A program made the translations under genes and the position numbers. This document shows, in pieces, positions 63,519-64,000 of a stretch of 64,000 nt of DNA (position 1 is the first letter of the stretch; each line of letters starts with the position of its first letter). Below the pieces are notes generated by a model. The model made no database searches. It was not told the DNA's origin and saw nothing but the letters and a program-made list of their open reading frames with translations. Source of the DNA: Exophiala sp. HKRS030 (lineage: Eukaryota; Ascomycota; Eurotiomycetes; Chaetothyriales; Herpotrichiellaceae); NCBI GenBank assembly GCA_023897205.1, contig JAHWDD010000001.1:3534001-3598000 (forward strand), given 5' to 3'.

Positions 63519-64000
63519 GGCGACTATGGTGGTGAGGGTGTCAGTCGATGGTTGTACCCTGCTAAGATTTCCTCGAATGGATGTGAAGATGAGAAATCCA
63601 GTCGATTAATGGCGGCTCTGCTCGGCGACAATGTAGAATGACACAAGAGGCTGAAGTAAATACAAAGCTTGGGAAAGTGATATAAGTACGTTCCGGGGGG
63701 GGTACAGATGGCTCATATACGATTAGCAATGGGTGGGTTCCTTCTAGCGAGAAGATTGAACAAGTAATTGGGTCTTGGGCTTTGCTTATGCATATGTCAT
63801 AAGAGCATCCGGTGTTAGCGGGCACTGGAGCCAAAAGCGGTTCTTGACGTTCGCCTTTGTAGGAGGTGAAGCTTGTCATGTGAAAGAGGGGGTGGTTGGT
63901 TCGGCGCCGCAAAAGAATTGCGTGCTCCTTGACCCAATAGTCTCTCGAAGAGCTGCTGTCTATTCGGGCAGTGGAGTATGGGCACAGGGATGATTGCTCC
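63519..64000. other. Upstream region of the Zn2Cys6 gene, window end
   Basis: No supported gene. It contains a T/C-rich stretch toward the gene start (read on minus) and a G9 run at about 63696-63704. Confidence 0.5.

Overview
This is a nuclear window from a filamentous ascomycete (Pezizomycotina). Genes are well separated and carry short GT-AG introns of roughly 50-150 nt, often with a CTAAC/CTGAC-type branch point and a pyrimidine-rich leader. The gene complement includes a HET-domain protein, Zn2Cys6 regulators, a fungal-type Ufe1 SNARE, a CaaX G-gamma subunit and a fungal Rdx protein. Eurotiomycetes-like similarity of several proteins is my impression only; no species is claimed. A run of 100 N at 60696-60795 marks a scaffold gap, so this is a draft assembly.

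Layout, left to right. 1-4 kb: a HET-domain gene (+) with two apparent frameshifts. 4-11 kb: a gene-poor stretch with short tandem repeats. 11-17 kb: a large leucine-rich-repeat protein (+) and the PP1 catalytic subunit (+). 17-21 kb: no supported gene. 21-25.5 kb: Sar1 GTPase (-) and a proline/serine-rich fungal protein, probably of the DUF2457 type (-). 25.5-31.4 kb: leader and gene-poor DNA. 31-36 kb: a hypothetical protein (+), an Rdx/SelW-like protein (-) and the G-protein gamma subunit (-). 37-44 kb: eIF3a (+), a histidine protein methyltransferase (-) and an FAH-family hydrolase (-). 44-49 kb: a Zn2Cys6 regulator (-) divergent from a zinc alcohol dehydrogenase (+). 49-58 kb: Ufe1/syntaxin-18 SNARE (+), aspartate aminotransferase (+) and condensin SMC2 (-). 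58-64 kb: a possible C2H2 relic, a secreted Hsp70/actin-fold-like hypothetical protein (+), the assembly gap with microsatellites, and a small Zn2Cys6 regulator (-).

Most genes are single-copy housekeeping functions: secretion, phosphatase signalling, translation initiation, chromosome condensation and G-protein signalling. The only group that looks functionally linked is the trio FAH hydrolase - Zn2Cys6 regulator - alcohol dehydrogenase at 42.9-49.1 kb, which may be a small catabolic cluster.

The strongest unexpected signal is technical. At least five, probably six, otherwise well-formed reading frames are broken by exactly one missing base, each placeable inside a short homopolymer. This points to homopolymer undercalling in the assembly rather than to pseudogenes. 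I found no clear evidence of a novel multi-gene system. The most interesting biological leads are the Hsp70-like secreted protein, the regulator/ADH/FAH trio, a GC-AG intron in the FAH gene and recurrent palindromic words in the intergenic DNA.
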